Origin: Desulfobacterales bacterium
Lineage (GTDB): Bacteria; Desulfobacterota; Desulfobacteria; Desulfobacterales; Desulfosalsimonadaceae
DNA: 64,000 nt
Direction: 5' to 3'
Assembly (NCBI GenBank): GCA_034520365.1
Contig: JAXHNP010000006.1
Span: forward strand, 241,001 to 305,000
The notes beneath the pieces were generated by a model. The model was given only the letters and a program-made list of their open reading frames with translations, was not told where the DNA came from and did no database searches. Shown in pieces: positions 24,818 to 32,580 of the stretch. Made by a program: the position numbers and the translations under genes. The number at the start of each line of letters is the position of its first letter. Position 1 is the stretch's first letter.

Positions 24818-26230
24818 ATGAAACTTTTTTCAGGTGTCGCGGCCGCTATGGCGGTTTGCTTTTTGTTATTGGCCGCCCCCGTTATGTCCCAGCAAAATGA
24901 CCAGAAAGCAAAACCGGACATGGCCAAAGTGAAGGAGTTCCGGATCGAAAGGGCCATCTCGGATGCCGGCATCGCCTGCATCCAGTGCCACAAGCGGGAG
25001 CATCCGGGGATTTTCGGCGATTGGGCGGCCAGCGGGCATGCCGAGTCGAATATTACCTGCATCGACTGCCACCGGGCGGAGGAGCATGACGACGACGTCA
25101 GCAAGCAACACTACAAGCAGTACGAAAAATCGGATTCCAAGTGGGGCCGGTCGCAATACAAGGTGCCGGTGGCCGGCGTGGTGACCCCCAAGGACTGCTC
25201 CCGGTGCCACCCGGATGAGGCCAAGCAGTACAGCAAAAGCAAGCATGCCAATACGCTGGAGATCATCTGGAAGATCGACCCCTGGTTAAACGACGGCATG
25301 AACAGCGATTTCGAGCGGGCGTCCGGCTGTTACTACTGCCACGGCACGGTGCTCGAAACCGACGAGGAAGGTAAGCTGACCCCCGAGACCTGGCCCAATG
25401 TCGGCGTCGGCCGCATGAATCTCGACGGCAGCAAGGGTAGTTGCAGCAGTTGCCATACCCGGCACCGTTTTTCCGTCATGGAGGCCAGAAAGCCGCAGGC
25501 CTGCGGGCAGTGCCACCTGGGGCCGGATCACCCCCAGATCGAAATTTATACCGAATCCAAGCACGGCGCCATTTATGATGCATTCGGCGATGAGTACAAC
25601 TGGGGTGCGGCGCCGGGGACCTGGTCGCCGGGCGTGGATTACCGCGCCCCGACCTGCGCCTCCTGCCACATGTCCGGTGCCGGCTCGGTCCGGACCACCC
25701 ACGATGTGACCGAGCGCCTCTCCTGGGAGATTCAGGCGCCGCTGACCGTTCGGCCCTCTGAATTTAAAGCCTTCCCTGCTGAGACCAACTGGGAGGTGGA
25801 ACGGGAAAAAATGCAGGAAATCTGCATGCAGTGCCACGGGGAAAACTGGGTCAAGGCCCACTACGAGACCCTGGACCAGGTGGTTGAAGAATATAATAAT
25901 GTGTATTTTAAGCCGGCCAAAGAGATGCTGGACAAGCTTTATGAAAAAGGGCTCCTGGATCAGGACCGGTTTTTTGACGAGGCGTTGGAAAACGAATTCT
26001 ATGAGCTCTGGCACCATGAGGGCCGCCGTGCGCGCATGGGCGCGGCCATGATGGCGCCGGATTATAGCTGGTGGCATGGGTTCTATGAGTGCAAGCATCG
26101 GTATAACGAATTCATGAAGGAGGCCAGGGAACTGATAAAAGAAGACCGCAAGGCCCATCAATATGAGGACTATCCCAACGCCACGGGCATCACCACGCGG
26201 CCCCCGGAAATTTTTGGGGAAAATAAATGA
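24818..26230 (+). CDS. Octaheme cytochrome c of the hydroxylamine oxidoreductase (HAO) family
   Basis: The protein has 470 residues with a cleavable signal (VAAAMAVCFLLLAAPVMS). It has eight CxxCH sites: CIQCH, CIDCH, CSRCH, CYYCH, CSSCH, CGQCH, CASCH and CMQCH. The C-terminal helical region (YFKPAKEMLDKLYEKG, APDYSWWHGFYECKHRYNEF) is typical of HAO-like proteins. Paired with an NrfH-like electron donor, it is more likely a reductase of nitrite or hydroxylamine than an oxidase, as proposed for epsilon-Hao in Campylobacterota. Whether the HAO cross-linking tyrosine is present needs an alignment. GGAGG precedes the ATG. The stop TGA is the first base triplet of a dispersed 153-bp repeat. Confidence 0.88.
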   Translation: MKLFSGVAAAMAVCFLLLAAPVMSQQNDQKAKPDMAKVKEFRIERAISDAGIACIQCHKREHPGIFGDWAASGHAESNITCIDCHRAEEHDDDVSKQHYKQYEKSDSKWGRSQYKVPVAGVVTPKDCSRCHPDEAKQYSKSKHANTLEIIWKIDPWLNDGMNSDFERASGCYYCHGTVLETDEEGKLTPETWPNVGVGRMNLDGSKGSCSSCHTRHRFSVMEARKPQACGQCHLGPDHPQIEIYTESKHGAIYDAFGDEYNWGAAPGTWSPGVDYRAPTCASCHMSGAGSVRTTHDVTERLSWEIQAPLTVRPSEFKAFPAETNWEVEREKMQEICMQCHGENWVKAHYETLDQVVEEYNNVYFKPAKEMLDKLYEKGLLDQDRFFDEALENEFYELWHHEGRRARMGAAMMAPDYSWWHGFYECKHRYNEFMKEARELIKEDRKAHQYEDYPNATGITTRPPEIFGENK

Positions 26231-26380
26231 CGGCTTCGCAAAAAGTCCAATATCTTTGTTGCGCTGCATCCCTCGGAATTTCACGTACGAGTAAGTACGC
26301 TGCATTCCTCGGGATTTGCGCGCCGCGATCTTGAACTTTTTTCTTTGCCGTCCCAGAATCGACATTTTACGAGTCCATCA
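26228..26380 (+). mobile_element. 153-bp MITE-like repeat, copy 1
   Basis: This stretch recurs at 47203-47355 with only a few base changes. It starts TGACGGCTTCGCAAAAAGTC and ends with an imperfect inverted copy of that 20-mer (15 of 20 matches). Inside are two direct repeats of the form GCTGCATYCCTCGG. The opening TGA serves as stop codon of the octaheme cytochrome gene. No coding capacity. Confidence 0.85.
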
Positions 26381-26451
26381 ATAAATAGCTTAGGCCATTG
26401 TGATTGGCTCAGTTGATTTGATTCCGTTAATTTGATTCCGTTGATTGATCA

Positions 26452-26484
26452 GGGCGGGTTTTGCAACCCGCCTTGTTTTTTTTT
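26452..26484 (+). terminator. Rho-independent terminator downstream of the cytochrome operon
   Basis: The stem GGCGGGTT (26453-26460) pairs with AACCCGCC (26465-26472) across a TTGC loop and is followed by TTG and a run of nine T (26476-26484). This is a textbook intrinsic terminator. It lies 40 bp before the ZIP gene start, so it ends the nrfH/hao transcript or attenuates the ZIP gene. Confidence 0.9.
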
Positions 26485-26524
26485 AAGATCGGGCTGTGAA
26501 CCTGGAAGACATGGGAAACATGAT

Positions 26525-27424
26525 ATGACACAAGTCTGGATTGCCTTCGGCCTTACCCTGTTTGCCGGAATGGCCACCGGCATCGGCAGCATTATCGCGT
26601 TTACCGCCAAGCGGACGAACTATCGTTTTCTATCCGTGGCAACCGGGTTTTCCGCCGGGGTCATGCTCTATGTTTCATTTGTGGAGATTTTTTTAAAAGG
26701 CATTGAGTCGCTGACCCTTCAGTACGGGGATTACTGGGGGCACTGGGTCAATGCCGCCTCGTTTTTTGGCGGCATATTGCTGATCGGCGTAATCGACAAT
26801 CTGATTCCATCGGCTGAGAATCCACATGAACCGCATTCCGAAGAGCTGACCGCCCCGCTTCGCGATCCATCGGCGCCAATTCCGGACTACCATGCAGTTT
26901 GTCAGGGCGGCAGTCAAAGCTTGTCCGCATCGGCTGATGAGGGCTCAAACAGAAAGCTCATGCGCATGGGCCTGTTTACGGCCCTGGCGATCGGCATCCA
27001 CAATTTTCCCGAAGGGCTGGCCACATTTCTGGCCGCACTCCAGGACCCGAAGGTCGGCCTGGCCATTGCCATTGCCATTGCCCTCCATAATATCCCCGAG
27101 GGGATCAGCGTCTCCGTGCCCATATTCTATGCCACCGGCGACCGGAAAAAAGCATTCGTATATTCCCTTCTCAGCGGCCTGGCCGAGCCCGTCGGCGCCG
27201 GCGTCGCCTATGTGGTGCTTCGCGTTTTGGTAGGCGGCCCCCAAGGCGTGATCCCGCCCCAGTTAATGGGTATTCTTTTCGGCGGTGTTGCCGGAGTTAT
27301 GGTCTATATCAGCCTTGATGAGCTTCTGCCCACCAGTCAGGCTTATGGAAAGGGCCATGACAGTATTTTTGGGCTGATAGGGGGGATGCTGGTCATGGCC
27401 GTCAGCCTGTTGATAATGAAATAG
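26525..27424 (+). CDS. zupT: ZIP-family divalent metal importer (ZupT-like)
   Basis: I chose ATG 26525 because the longer open frame from 26432 runs through the terminator. The 299-residue protein has eight helices. The metal-binding motifs are in helices 4 and 5: [16 protein letters not shown] and [16 protein letters not shown], each with the HNxPE signature of ZupT. Between helices 3 and 4 is a longer hydrophilic loop (about 95-145) with several His and Asp/Glu. The protein takes up zinc, iron or manganese. Its presence downstream of cytochrome genes may be incidental. Confidence 0.93.
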   Translation: MTQVWIAFGLTLFAGMATGIGSIIAFTAKRTNYRFLSVATGFSAGVMLYVSFVEIFLKGIESLTLQYGDYWGHWVNAASFFGGILLIGVIDNLIPSAENPHEPHSEELTAPLRDPSAPIPDYHAVCQGGSQSLSASADEGSNRKLMRMGLFTALAIGIHNFPEGLATFLAALQDPKVGLAIAIAIALHNIPEGISVSVPIFYATGDRKKAFVYSLLSGLAEPVGAGVAYVVLRVLVGGPQGVIPPQLMGILFGGVAGVMVYISLDELLPTSQAYGKGHDSIFGLIGGMLVMAVSLLIMK

Positions 27425-27503
27425 GGGATAATTGATGGATAAATACGGGTTTTAATGTATTCACGCCGGCGCGGGGTTCCTTTATTATACAGACGGACTG
27501 CCG

Positions 27504-27692
27504 GTGCCCTGGCGGAGTAAGCCCGTGGAGGAAGCCATCCGCGGCCGGCGCCTGGATGCGCAAACCATTGAAAAAGCCGCAAAAGCGGTGGTTGAAGGCG
27601 CTGACCCGCTGCCCGGCACCGCATATAAGCTGGATCTTTTTAAAGGCGTGATTGAGGAAGAGCTCAACGCTATTCAAGAGGTAACCTATTGA
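27504..27692 (+). pseudogene. C-terminal remnant of a molybdenum-hydroxylase FAD subunit
   Basis: The 62 residues, MPWRSKPVEEAIRGRRLDAQ then TIEKAAKAVVEGADPLPGTA and YKLDLFKGVIEEEL, match the last third of the CO-dehydrogenase/xanthine-dehydrogenase flavoprotein C-terminal domain. In-frame similarity starts near 27490. The roughly 230 residues that bind FAD are absent; upstream is only the ZIP gene. The frame ends in TGA overlapping the TTG start of the XdhC gene, the arrangement expected for an intact operon. This is therefore a truncated relic left by a deletion. Confidence 0.7.
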
Positions 27693-28540
27693 ACGAGACA
27701 ACCGTATTTGAAGCACTGGAAGCGCGGAGGCAGCAGGGCATCCCCTGCGCGCTGATTATCCTGGTGGACAGCCAGGGGTCGGTGCCCGCTAAAAAGGGCG
27801 CCAAAATGCTGGTGGCAGAAGACGGCCAAACCATAGGGACGGTTGGCGGCGGAGCCATGGAAAATGAGGCCGCTGAAATGGGCCGCCGGATGATGGCCGA
27901 AGGCGAGCCCCGGCTTCTGCATCTGGAGTTGACCGAGGCGGCCGGGTATGCCTGCGGCGGCCGGGTGAGCCTCTATATCGAGCCCATTCTGCCGGCCCCG
28001 CGGGTGATTGTCTGCGGTGCGGGGCATGTGGGGCAGGCGGTGTGCCATCTGGCTGCTTATACCGGGTTTTCCGTAACCGCCATTGACGACCGGGAGGATT
28101 TCTTAAGCCCGGAGATGCTGCCGGATGCGGATCAGATGCGGGCCTGCGCTTTTGATCAGGCGTTTTCGGATATTTCCGTGGATGCGGATACATTGATCGT
28201 GGTCTGCACCCGGGGGCATGCCCATGATTTAACGGTTGTTAAAGCCGCGCTTGAAACCGATGCCGCCTACATCGGCCTTCTGGGCAGCAAGAGCAAGCGG
28301 GCCTCGTTTTTTGAAAAACTTCGCGCTACGGGATTTTCGGATAAGGACTTTGAGCGGGTGTATACCCCGGTGGGACTGGATATCGGGGCGGTGACGCCCC
28401 GCGAGATTGCCGTTAGCATTGTGGGCGAACTGATCGCGCAAAGGAGGGTTCATGGCCGCAGAATTGGGGGCCATATTGCTGGCCGCAGACGCATCGCAGC
28501 GGATGGGGCAAACCAAGCAGCTTCTCCCTGTGCAGGGTGA
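27689..28540 (+). CDS. xdhC: XdhC/CoxF-family molybdenum hydroxylase maturation factor
   Basis: The 283-residue protein has the N-terminal XdhC domain (ALEARRQQGIPCALIILVDS, QGSVPAKKGAKMLV and GTVGGGAMENEA). The C-terminal Rossmann domain has RVIVCGAGHVGQAVCHLA, VCTRGHAHDLTVV and YIGLLGSKSKR. XdhC binds sulfurated molybdenum cofactor and inserts it into xanthine-dehydrogenase-type enzymes. The start is TTG, coupled to the relic before it. The last 27 residues after GELIAQRR run out of frame over the next gene and look unconserved, perhaps from loss of the normal stop. No client enzyme remains in the window. Confidence 0.85.
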   Translation: MNETTVFEALEARRQQGIPCALIILVDSQGSVPAKKGAKMLVAEDGQTIGTVGGGAMENEAAEMGRRMMAEGEPRLLHLELTEAAGYACGGRVSLYIEPILPAPRVIVCGAGHVGQAVCHLAAYTGFSVTAIDDREDFLSPEMLPDADQMRACAFDQAFSDISVDADTLIVVCTRGHAHDLTVVKAALETDAAYIGLLGSKSKRASFFEKLRATGFSDKDFERVYTPVGLDIGAVTPREIAVSIVGELIAQRRVHGRRIGGHIAGRRRIAADGANQAASPCAG

Positions 28541-28727
28541 ACCGGCGGTGCGATTTTGGCAGATGCTGGATGCCGGGGTCGAGACCATTGTTGTGGTCCT
28601 TGGGGCCGAGCGGGATAAAATTCGGCCGGTCATAGGCGAAATGACAACCGAGTTAATTTTCATTCTTAAGTTAATGGCATTTTTGGGCGCCACCATTTTA
28701 GCAAAAAAAATTCGGTTCTTGACCTAA
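28452..28727 (+). pseudogene. Truncated MobA/MocA-like nucleotidyltransferase
   Basis: A strong AAAGGAGG precedes ATG 28452. The first 65 residues follow the NTP-transferase pattern: GAILLAADASQRMGQTKQLL (normally LAAGxSxRMG; the Gly is Asp here), GEPAVRFWQMLDAG and ETIVVVLGAERDKI. After about residue 65 the similarity stops and a hydrophobic, unrelated tail runs to the stop. The full family is about 200 residues. With the truncated flavoprotein and XdhC, this marks a decayed molybdenum-hydroxylase maturation locus. Confidence 0.65.
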
Positions 28728-28760
28728 GTCAAACAAACCCCTGCCACACGCCTGTATAAA
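28719..28760 (+). promoter_or_regulatory. FNR/HcpR-type operator and class II promoter of hcp
   Basis: A perfect dyad TTGACCTAAGTCAA (TTGAC-N4-GTCAA) at 28719-28732 is followed by a -10 box TATAAA at 28755-28760. If transcription starts 7 bases past the -10, near 28767, the dyad is centred at -41.5, the exact class II position for CRP/FNR activators. HcpR, a CRP/FNR-family regulator of hcp genes in sulfate reducers, is a natural candidate. The start of transcription is inferred. Confidence 0.75.
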
Positions 28761-28840
28761 TGAAGTCAAATCGGGGCGATTCCCGAAAAGCTATGAATCT
28801 GAAATTGATGGAAACCAATGATACAAAAAGGAGGCAAACG

Positions 28841-30469
28841 ATGTTTTGTTATCAATGTGAACAGACTTCAAAAGGCGAAGGCTGCGACAAAATCGGCGTA
28901 TGCGGAAAACAGCCGGATGTGGCGGAATTGCAGGATCTTTTGATGTATGCGGTCAAGGGGCTTTCCCAGATCGCGGCTGAGGGCAGAAAGGTCGGCGTGC
29001 GGGATCAGGCCATCGATCATTTCACCTGCGAGGCCATTTTTTCCACGCTGACCAATGTGGATTTTGATTCGGACCGGTTTGTGGACCTTATCAATCAGTG
29101 CGTCAAACACCGGGAGGCGTTAAAGCAGAAAGTGGATGCCGCCGGCGGGTGGACCGATTTCACCGAAGGCCCGGCCACATTCGTGCCGCCCAAGACCAAG
29201 GATGAAATGGTGGCCCAGGGTGAGAAAGTCGGTGTGGAGGCGGAGACCGACCTTGATCCGGACATTCTTTCCTTAAAGGAGACCCTGACCTACGGCCTCA
29301 AGGGAGTTGCCGCGTATGCGGATCATGCGGCGATTCTCGGCCAGACGGATGAAAAGGTGTTTGACTTTATCCATGAAGGCATGGCCGCCACCCTGGATAC
29401 CAGCAAGAGCGTTGATGACATGCTGGGGCTGGTTTTAAAGTGCGGGGAAATCAACCTGCGGGCCATGGAACTTCTTGATGCCGGCAATACCGGTGCATAC
29501 GGCCATCCTGAGCCAACACCCGTGCCCCTGGGCGCCAAACAGGGCAAGGCGATTCTGGTTTCCGGCCATGATCTAAAGGACCTCGAAGAGATCCTTAAGC
29601 AGACCGAGGGCAAAGGCATCAATGTCTATACCCACGGGGAGATGCTGCCCTGCCACGGCTACCCGGAACTAAAGAAATATCCCCATTTTTACGGGCATTA
29701 CGGCACGGCCTGGCAGAACCAGAAAAAAGAGTTTTCAGAATTTCCGGGGGCTATCGTCATGACCACCAACTGCATCCAGAAACCGCAGGAAGTCTATCAG
29801 GACAATATTTTTACCACCGGTCTGGTGGGCTGGCCCGGGGTGACCCATATTGCCAACAAGGACTTTACCCCGGCCATTGAAAAAGCCCTGGAACTGCCCG
29901 GCTTTCCGGCAGACACGGACAAGGGGAAGGTGACCGTCGGTTTCGCCAGAAACGCGGTCCTTGGTGTGGCCGACAAGGTCGTTGAAGCCGTCAAGAATAA
30001 GGATCTCAGGCACTTTTTCCTCGTTGCCGGCTGCGACGGGGCCAAGCCGGGCCGGAACTATTACACGGAATTTGTTGAAAAAGTGCCCGAGGACTGTGTG
30101 GTGCTGACCCTGGCATGCGGCAAATTCCGGTTTTTTGACAAGGATCTGGGCGATATCGGCGGGATTCCGAGGCTCCTGGATGTGGGCCAGTGCAATGACG
30201 CCTATTCCGCCATTCAGATCGCCTCCGCCCTGGCGGACGCATTCGGCGTGGAGGTCAATGATCTGCCGCTTTCCATGGTACTTTCCTGGTATGAACAGAA
30301 AGCGGTGGCCATCCTGTTGACCCTGCTTTACCTGGGGATTCGCGACATCCGGCTGGGGCCGAGTCTGCCGGCGTTTGTGTCGGAAAACGTGCTTAACGTG
30401 CTGGTGGACAAATTCAATATCATGCCCATCAATACGCCGGATGAGGATTTGCAGGCCATTTTGGGCTAG
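28841..30469 (+). CDS. hcp: Hybrid-cluster protein (hydroxylamine reductase), class I
   Basis: The 542-residue protein starts at ATG 28841 after AAAAGGAGG; the longer frame from 28760 has no such site. The N-terminal cysteines are at 3, 6, 15 and 21 (MFCYQCEQTSKGEGCDKIGVC), the class I [4Fe-4S] spacing. Later motifs for the hybrid Fe-S-O cluster include HGEMLPCHGYPEL, TTNCIQKP, VAGCDGAKPGR, TLACGKFRF and DVGQCNDAYSA. Hcp reduces hydroxylamine or nitric oxide and is part of nitrosative stress defence in anaerobes. The upstream FNR-type site and the nearby HAO-like pair point to the same theme. It appears monocistronic or leads a short operon. Confidence 0.96.
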   Translation: MFCYQCEQTSKGEGCDKIGVCGKQPDVAELQDLLMYAVKGLSQIAAEGRKVGVRDQAIDHFTCEAIFSTLTNVDFDSDRFVDLINQCVKHREALKQKVDAAGGWTDFTEGPATFVPPKTKDEMVAQGEKVGVEAETDLDPDILSLKETLTYGLKGVAAYADHAAILGQTDEKVFDFIHEGMAATLDTSKSVDDMLGLVLKCGEINLRAMELLDAGNTGAYGHPEPTPVPLGAKQGKAILVSGHDLKDLEEILKQTEGKGINVYTHGEMLPCHGYPELKKYPHFYGHYGTAWQNQKKEFSEFPGAIVMTTNCIQKPQEVYQDNIFTTGLVGWPGVTHIANKDFTPAIEKALELPGFPADTDKGKVTVGFARNAVLGVADKVVEAVKNKDLRHFFLVAGCDGAKPGRNYYTEFVEKVPEDCVVLTLACGKFRFFDKDLGDIGGIPRLLDVGQCNDAYSAIQIASALADAFGVEVNDLPLSMVLSWYEQKAVAILLTLLYLGIRDIRLGPSLPAFVSENVLNVLVDKFNIMPINTPDEDLQAILG

Positions 30470-30486
30470 ACGGGAATTTACCGACT

Positions 30487-30572
30487 TGTCATTATCGAGG
30501 AGCGGCAGCGACGAGAAATCTTTGTGCGATATAAGCAACTGAAAGATCTCTCGCTGTCGCTCGAGATGACAA
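30487..30572. repeat. Short palindromic dispersed repeat (TGTCATT...AATGACA type), copy 1
   Basis: The ends TGTCATTATCGAGGAGCGG and the inverted CTCGAGATGACA enclose AGCGACGAGAAATCTT and its partial inverse AAGATCTCTCGC. A related copy is at 36591-36662. It lies between hcp and the cupin gene and has no coding capacity. Confidence 0.7.
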
Positions 30573-30653
30573 TTTAAGTAAAATTGAACAATTTAAAACC
30601 AGATTTGCAGAAAATAATTGTTACAATCCGATTTAATATAAGGAAATCCTAAT

Positions 30654-30974
30654 ATGATGGAGCGACATGAGCTGTTCAAAGATGTGGGATTCAAGGAGAA
30701 TGCGCCGTACAATTACCTGGTCCATGACTCCCCGTATTTCAAGGTAATCAATTTTAACTTTAAGGCCGGGCAAACGCTGCCGGTCCACTCCCATGATATT
30801 GAAGGTCAGCTGACCATTGCGGTTCTGGAGGGCCGGGGCAAGTTTCTGGGAAAAGACGGGGCGGAGATACCCGCAGAGACCGGGGATGTCCTGGTCTCTG
30901 ATATCGCCGAGCCCCACGGCGTCGAAGCAGAAACCGACATGCGGGTGCTGGTCACCATTGCCCCGCCGATATAG
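30654..30974 (+). CDS. Single-domain cupin protein
   Basis: The 106-residue beta-barrel protein has both cupin motifs: HSHDIEGQLTIAVLEGRGKF (motif 1, with HxH and a later Gln in place of the usual Glu) and GDVLVSDIAEPHGV (motif 2, with the final metal-binding His). It probably binds one transition metal; the reaction is unknown. AAGGAAA lies before the paired ATG codons at 30654 and 30657. It is followed within 12 bp by the HdrC-like gene, so it may be part of that operon. Confidence 0.85.
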   Translation: MMERHELFKDVGFKENAPYNYLVHDSPYFKVINFNFKAGQTLPVHSHDIEGQLTIAVLEGRGKFLGKDGAEIPAETGDVLVSDIAEPHGVEAETDMRVLVTIAPPI

Positions 30975-30986
30975 GGTGTGACTTTT

Positions 30987-31574
30987 ATGGAACGCGTTGA
31001 AAAATATATCCCTCCGCCGAACAACCGAACCCATGATAGGGATTCAACCTTTTTAAGCGAGGTGGTTCGGCGCTCCGGGGTCAATGTCAGCCTCTGCTGG
31101 CACTGCCGGTGCTGCGGAAGCGGCTGCCCCTTTGCCGCGGATATGGATTATCTGCCCAATACCATCCTTCGGCTGGTCCAGTTCGGCTTGAAAAGGGAAG
31201 CCCTTGAAAGTTCGGCCATTTGGATATGCGTCGGATGTCATACCTGTTCCATGGAATGCCCCCAGGCGATCGATATGGCGGCGGTCATGGACACGCTTCG
31301 GGAGATGGCGATGGAGTCCGGAATTCAGGTGGGGGAGCCGGATATTTTAAAGTTCCACAACGAGGTGCTGAAATCCATCCACCGATACGGCCGGACCCAT
31401 AAACTGGAAATCATGATGCGCTACAAGCTGTGGAAGCAGGATTGGTTCAAGGATCTGGATGTAGGGCTGAAGATGCTTTCAAAGCGCAAGCTTGACCTGA
31501 TGCCGTCAAAAGTCAGAAATCTTGGAAAAATCCGGCAGTTGTTTGTTGCGGAGCGGGAGGAGAAAAAGAAATGA
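30987..31574 (+). CDS. HdrC-like 4Fe-4S protein
   Basis: From ATG 30987 the protein has 195 residues with two 4Fe-4S motifs: CWHCRCCGSGCP at about 37-48 and CVGCHTCSMECP at about 80-91. These are flanked by helices, as in heterodisulfide reductase subunit C and related GlpC/GlcF-type proteins. HdrC passes electrons between an HdrA- or membrane-type donor and the HdrB active-site subunit. The downstream gene encodes an HdrB-like protein and overlaps by 4 bases. No HdrA, MvhD or membrane partner lies in the window, so the electron donor is unknown. Confidence 0.88.
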   Translation: MERVEKYIPPPNNRTHDRDSTFLSEVVRRSGVNVSLCWHCRCCGSGCPFAADMDYLPNTILRLVQFGLKREALESSAIWICVGCHTCSMECPQAIDMAAVMDTLREMAMESGIQVGEPDILKFHNEVLKSIHRYGRTHKLEIMMRYKLWKQDWFKDLDVGLKMLSKRKLDLMPSKVRNLGKIRQLFVAEREEKKK

Positions 31575-32428
31575 ATCCGGGCCGGTTAAAGGAGATTTCA
31601 TATTTTCCCGGGTGTTCTCTTGCCACCTCGGCACGGGAAAATAATCAGTCAATGTTAACGTTTTGCCGGCAATCCGGCATCGATCTGGTTGAGCTGGATG
31701 ACTGGAACTGCTGCGGGTCATCATCCGCCCATAGTGTCGACCCGGAAGTCGGATCTCAGCTGCCCGCCCGGAACCTTTCACTGGCCCCGGCCGGCCGCCC
31801 CCTGCTTGCCGCATGCCCCAGCTGTTATCTCCGTCTGAAAATAACCCATCAAAAGCTTTTAAAGGACAAAGACGCCCGGAGAGCGTATCATTCGCGCTGG
31901 GGCCGGCCCTTTAATCCGGAACTTGAAATCATCCATTTTTTTGATTTGCTGGCCGGCATGGCCGATGCCGGCAACTTTGGGGATCGCTTAAACCGGCTTA
32001 AGGGATTGCGGTTTGTGCCGTATTATGGCTGTATGCTGGCAAGGCCGCCGCAATTGCGAAACGAAAGAAACTTCCATGGCACCATGGAAAACTTTCTTTC
32101 ATCCCTGGGGGCGGAACCGCTGCCCTGGTCCCATAAGTCCCGATGCTGCGGCACGTTTTTATCGGTTTCCCGACCGGATATTGCCGCCCGGAGTGTACGC
32201 AAAATTATGGACGGCGCCGCCCAGGCAGGGGCTGAATGTGTGGTCACCGCCTGCGCCATGTGCCATTTAAATCTTGAAATCCGGAGTGCGCTGCCGGGAA
32301 AGATACCGGTGCTGCATTTTTCGGAACTGCTCTCCCTTGCCATGGGCATTGGCGGCGGTATGGGCTGGTTCCGCCGGCACCTGATCGATCCGCGCCCGCT
32401 GCTCAAGTCCCGCCGACTGATCGCCTGA
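31571..32428 (+). CDS. HdrB-like CCG-domain protein
   Basis: The 285-residue protein has two cysteine-rich CCG repeats. The first is YFPGCSLATSAR, NCCGSSSA and ACPSCYLRL. The second is PYYGCMLARPP, SRCCGTFL and ACAMCHLNL. This is the HdrB layout that binds paired noncubane [4Fe-4S] clusters where disulfide or another substrate is reduced. The GxxxGGMGW tail and a length near 290 residues fit stand-alone HdrB. It forms a unit with the HdrC-like protein; substrates in sulfate reducers include the DsrC trisulfide and unknown thiols. Confidence 0.9.
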   Translation: MNPGRLKEISYFPGCSLATSARENNQSMLTFCRQSGIDLVELDDWNCCGSSSAHSVDPEVGSQLPARNLSLAPAGRPLLAACPSCYLRLKITHQKLLKDKDARRAYHSRWGRPFNPELEIIHFFDLLAGMADAGNFGDRLNRLKGLRFVPYYGCMLARPPQLRNERNFHGTMENFLSSLGAEPLPWSHKSRCCGTFLSVSRPDIAARSVRKIMDGAAQAGAECVVTACAMCHLNLEIRSALPGKIPVLHFSELLSLAMGIGGGMGWFRRHLIDPRPLLKSRRLIA

Positions 32429-32489
32429 TTATCCGCTCGGGATTGAACTTTAAAGATTACGAATTATCTTTAGTTAAGCCACAATGTGG

Positions 32490-32505
32490 TATCTAAATTT
32501 AGGTA
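32490..32505. promoter_or_regulatory. Near-palindrome upstream of nifU (possible Rrf2-type operator)
   Basis: TATCTAAATTTAGGTA is a 16-base dyad with one mismatched pair, next to another dyad CCACAATGTGG at 32479-32489. It sits about 75 bp upstream of nifU-nifS, where Fe-S or cysteine regulators of the Rrf2 family often bind AT-rich dyads. No regulator gene is nearby, so this is a guess from sequence symmetry. Confidence 0.35.
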
Positions 32506-32580
32506 GCAGTGTGTGGGCGGATTTTACTCAACTTGAAAAACAGTTTAGGATAAAGGGTGTTTGAAAAGGGGGTGTTAGCC

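Noticed and set aside
25286-26365. 359-residue open frame antisense to the octaheme cytochrome gene
   Set aside because: The sense strand has eight CxxCH sites and a good ribosome-binding site; the antisense frame also runs through the dispersed repeat and has no domain.
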